Shown one piece after another: positions 6,180 through 7,007 of a DNA stretch of 7,007 bases (position 1 is the first letter of the stretch; every line of letters begins with the position of its first letter). The notes under the pieces were generated by a model. The model searched no databases. It was given only the letters and a program-made list of their open reading frames with translations, and was not told where the DNA came from. Made by a program: the position numbers and the translations under genes. Location: positions 1-7,007 of the forward strand of contig CAZDSH010000071.1 in assembly GCA_964508195.1 (NCBI GenBank), read 5' to 3'. The DNA is from JAAYEV01 sp964508195 (GTDB lineage: Bacteria > Bacillota > Clostridia > Ch29).

Positions 6180-6307
6180 ACGAACAGACCGTGCTTTTGC
6201 CGGAGGCGAAGTCCGAAAAACCCTGCGTAAATGCAGCTCCTTGGCTCAGCCTAGGGTGATAGCAATGCAAAGTTTTTGTTATGTTGTATGTAGGAGGGCA
6301 AAGGTAT
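6180..6307. other. Intergenic region between dctM and the membrane-protein gene
   Basis: This 128-bp gap holds no convincing terminator or promoter. CTGC (6223-6226) and GCAG (6233-6236) form a 4-bp stem; read on the - strand it is followed by a T5 run (A5 at 6216-6220 on +), which would be a very weak terminator in the wrong direction for these genes. TTTTTG at 6273-6278 follows no stable stem. Transcription may continue from dctM into the next gene. Confidence 0.4.
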
Positions 6308-6793
6308 ATGGAAATAATAATGAAAGAACGGAATCGACGGGAGACTTCCCCCGGTAGTAGGGCGGTTTTGCTCATTATATCCACAGTATTGATTATTAAT
6401 ATATCCATGGTGTTTATAAGTAGGCTCAGGCCACTAACAGCAGGTTTCTTAAGCCTTATGCTCATACTGCTTATCATGGTGGTTGCCTACAGGGTAATGA
6501 CCGGTATGATCAGCGAATACTATTATATATTAACCGATAGGGGACTTTTGTTCCATAGGGCCATGGGTATAAGGGAGATTAGGCTTATGGAAGTGGGCTA
6601 TGATAAAATAATAGATATAGCCGCTGCTGAGGATTTAGATGCGACGGAAAAAGTGTACTATTTCCTGTGTGATAAAAATGATAATCGGGGGAAGGTATTA
6701 ACCTTTAGGGAGAATAGCAGGATCTATACCGTCGTTTTTGCGCCGAGTAAAAGGTTCCTTGATGCGCTGTTTAAAAGGATCCCAAGGCCTTAG
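6308..6793 (+). CDS. Membrane-anchored protein with a possible PH-like domain
   Basis: I do not recognise a named gene. From ATG 6308 the product has 161 residues: a short basic, hydrophilic start, two hydrophobic segments at about 18-38 and 43-66 joined by a short RLRP turn, and a soluble remainder. The soluble part starts YYYILTDRGLLFHRAMGIRE (71-90). It goes on with alternating hydrophobic residues, then YYFLCDK and YTVVFAPSKRFLDALFKRI near the end. The pattern 'YxLTDRxLxxHRxxG...' and an ending of strands plus one helix resemble bacterial PH-like (DUF304-type) domains and small clostridial proteins that end in 'F-P-S-helix'. This is a resemblance judged by eye, not a search result. AGGAGG at 6292-6297, 10 bp upstream, favours ATG 6308 over ATG 6281, which has no ribosome binding site. 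It is 128 bp after dctM in the same direction; a functional link is unproven. Confidence 0.75.
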   Translation: MEIIMKERNRRETSPGSRAVLLIISTVLIINISMVFISRLRPLTAGFLSLMLILLIMVVAYRVMTGMISEYYYILTDRGLLFHRAMGIREIRLMEVGYDKIIDIAAAEDLDATEKVYYFLCDKNDNRGKVLTFRENSRIYTVVFAPSKRFLDALFKRIPRP

Positions 6794-6797
6794 ATGT

Positions 6798-6823
6798 ATT
6801 GTTAAACGAATAAAGATAACAAT
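6798..6823. other. Inverted repeat after the last gene
   Basis: ATTGTTA (6798-6804) is perfectly complementary to TAACAAT (6817-6823), with a 12-nt loop, starting 4 bp after the stop codon. It is AT-rich and has no T-run after it, so it is at best a weak transcript-end structure. It could also be an operator-like site. Confidence 0.35.
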
Positions 6824-6857
6824 CTATATATAACGTGATAAAGACTTTACATCTTCT

Positions 6858-7007
6858 AGCGTGTCATCCTGTGAGCATAGCACCAGCGTGTCATCCTGTG
6901 AGCGTAGCACCAGCGTGTCATCCTGTGAGCGTAGCACCAGCGTGTCATCCTGTGAGCGTAGCACCAGCATGTCATCCTGAGCGTAGCACCAGCGTGTCAT
7001 CCTGGGC
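6858..7007. repeat. Tandem array of 27-bp repeats, truncated by the window end
   Basis: Unit boundaries are 6858-6884, 6885-6911, 6912-6938, 6939-6965 and 6966-6990, plus a partial sixth at 6991-7007. The consensus reads AGCGTGTCATCCTGTGAG followed by CGTAGCACC. Unit 1 differs at one base (GCATAGC). Unit 5 is 25 bp, lacking TG in the middle, and has one further change. Units are directly joined without spacers, so this is not a CRISPR array. The core GTCATCCTGAGCGTAGC of unit 5 resembles the dispersed intergenic repeats with TGTCATCCTGAGCG-type cores that I know from many bacterial genomes; here it has become tandem. Frames across the array show no gene with a start and ribosome binding site. 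Confidence 0.92.

Noticed and set aside
6858..7007. CRISPR array
   Set aside because: The units are contiguous with no unique spacers and there are no cas genes nearby. It is a plain tandem repeat.

Overview
The window looks like chromosomal DNA of an anaerobic member of the Bacillota (Clostridia-like). The grounds are strong AGGAGG-type ribosome binding sites, heavy use of ATA isoleucine and AGG arginine codons, a 559-residue formate--tetrahydrofolate ligase, a FolD of clostridial type, and a gram-positive-type 5S rRNA. I cannot name a genus from sequence alone.

Layout: all recognised genes lie on the + strand. Positions 1-211 hold two 81-bp near-identical direct repeats at a 115-bp offset, separated by a hairpin. 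They lie just before a 5S rRNA gene (about 235-353), which ends in a clear intrinsic terminator (368-412). The 5S gene is probably the tail of an rRNA operon whose 16S and 23S genes would lie to the left, but that is not visible here. Positions 533-3139 hold fhs and folD, the tetrahydrofolate one-carbon enzymes that activate formate to 10-formyl-THF and interconvert methenyl- and methylene-THF. Positions 3242-6179 hold a complete tripartite TRAP transporter: a lipoprotein substrate-binding protein (DctP), a small membrane subunit (DctQ) and a large permease (DctM). The gap between DctP and DctQ is unusually structured. Positions 6308-6793 encode a two-helix membrane protein with a likely PH-like cytoplasmic domain. 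The window ends inside a 27-bp tandem repeat array (6858-7007) that continues past the edge.

How it works together: Fhs and FolD act in the methyl branch of one-carbon metabolism. The cyclohydrolase step between their products is in doubt, because FolD here lacks the Lys and Gln that E. coli FolD uses for cyclohydrolase activity (Ala52 and Met96). A separate cyclohydrolase such as FchA would be expected elsewhere. The TRAP transporter would import an organic acid using an ion gradient; its substrate cannot be read from the sequence, and a link to one-carbon metabolism rests only on adjacency.

Most of the window is ordinary metabolic and transport genes. I see no convincing undescribed multi-gene system. 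The points most worth a second look are the FolD active-site substitutions, the folded dctP-dctQ gap, the repeats before the 5S gene with the divergent 5S helix III, and the terminal tandem array.
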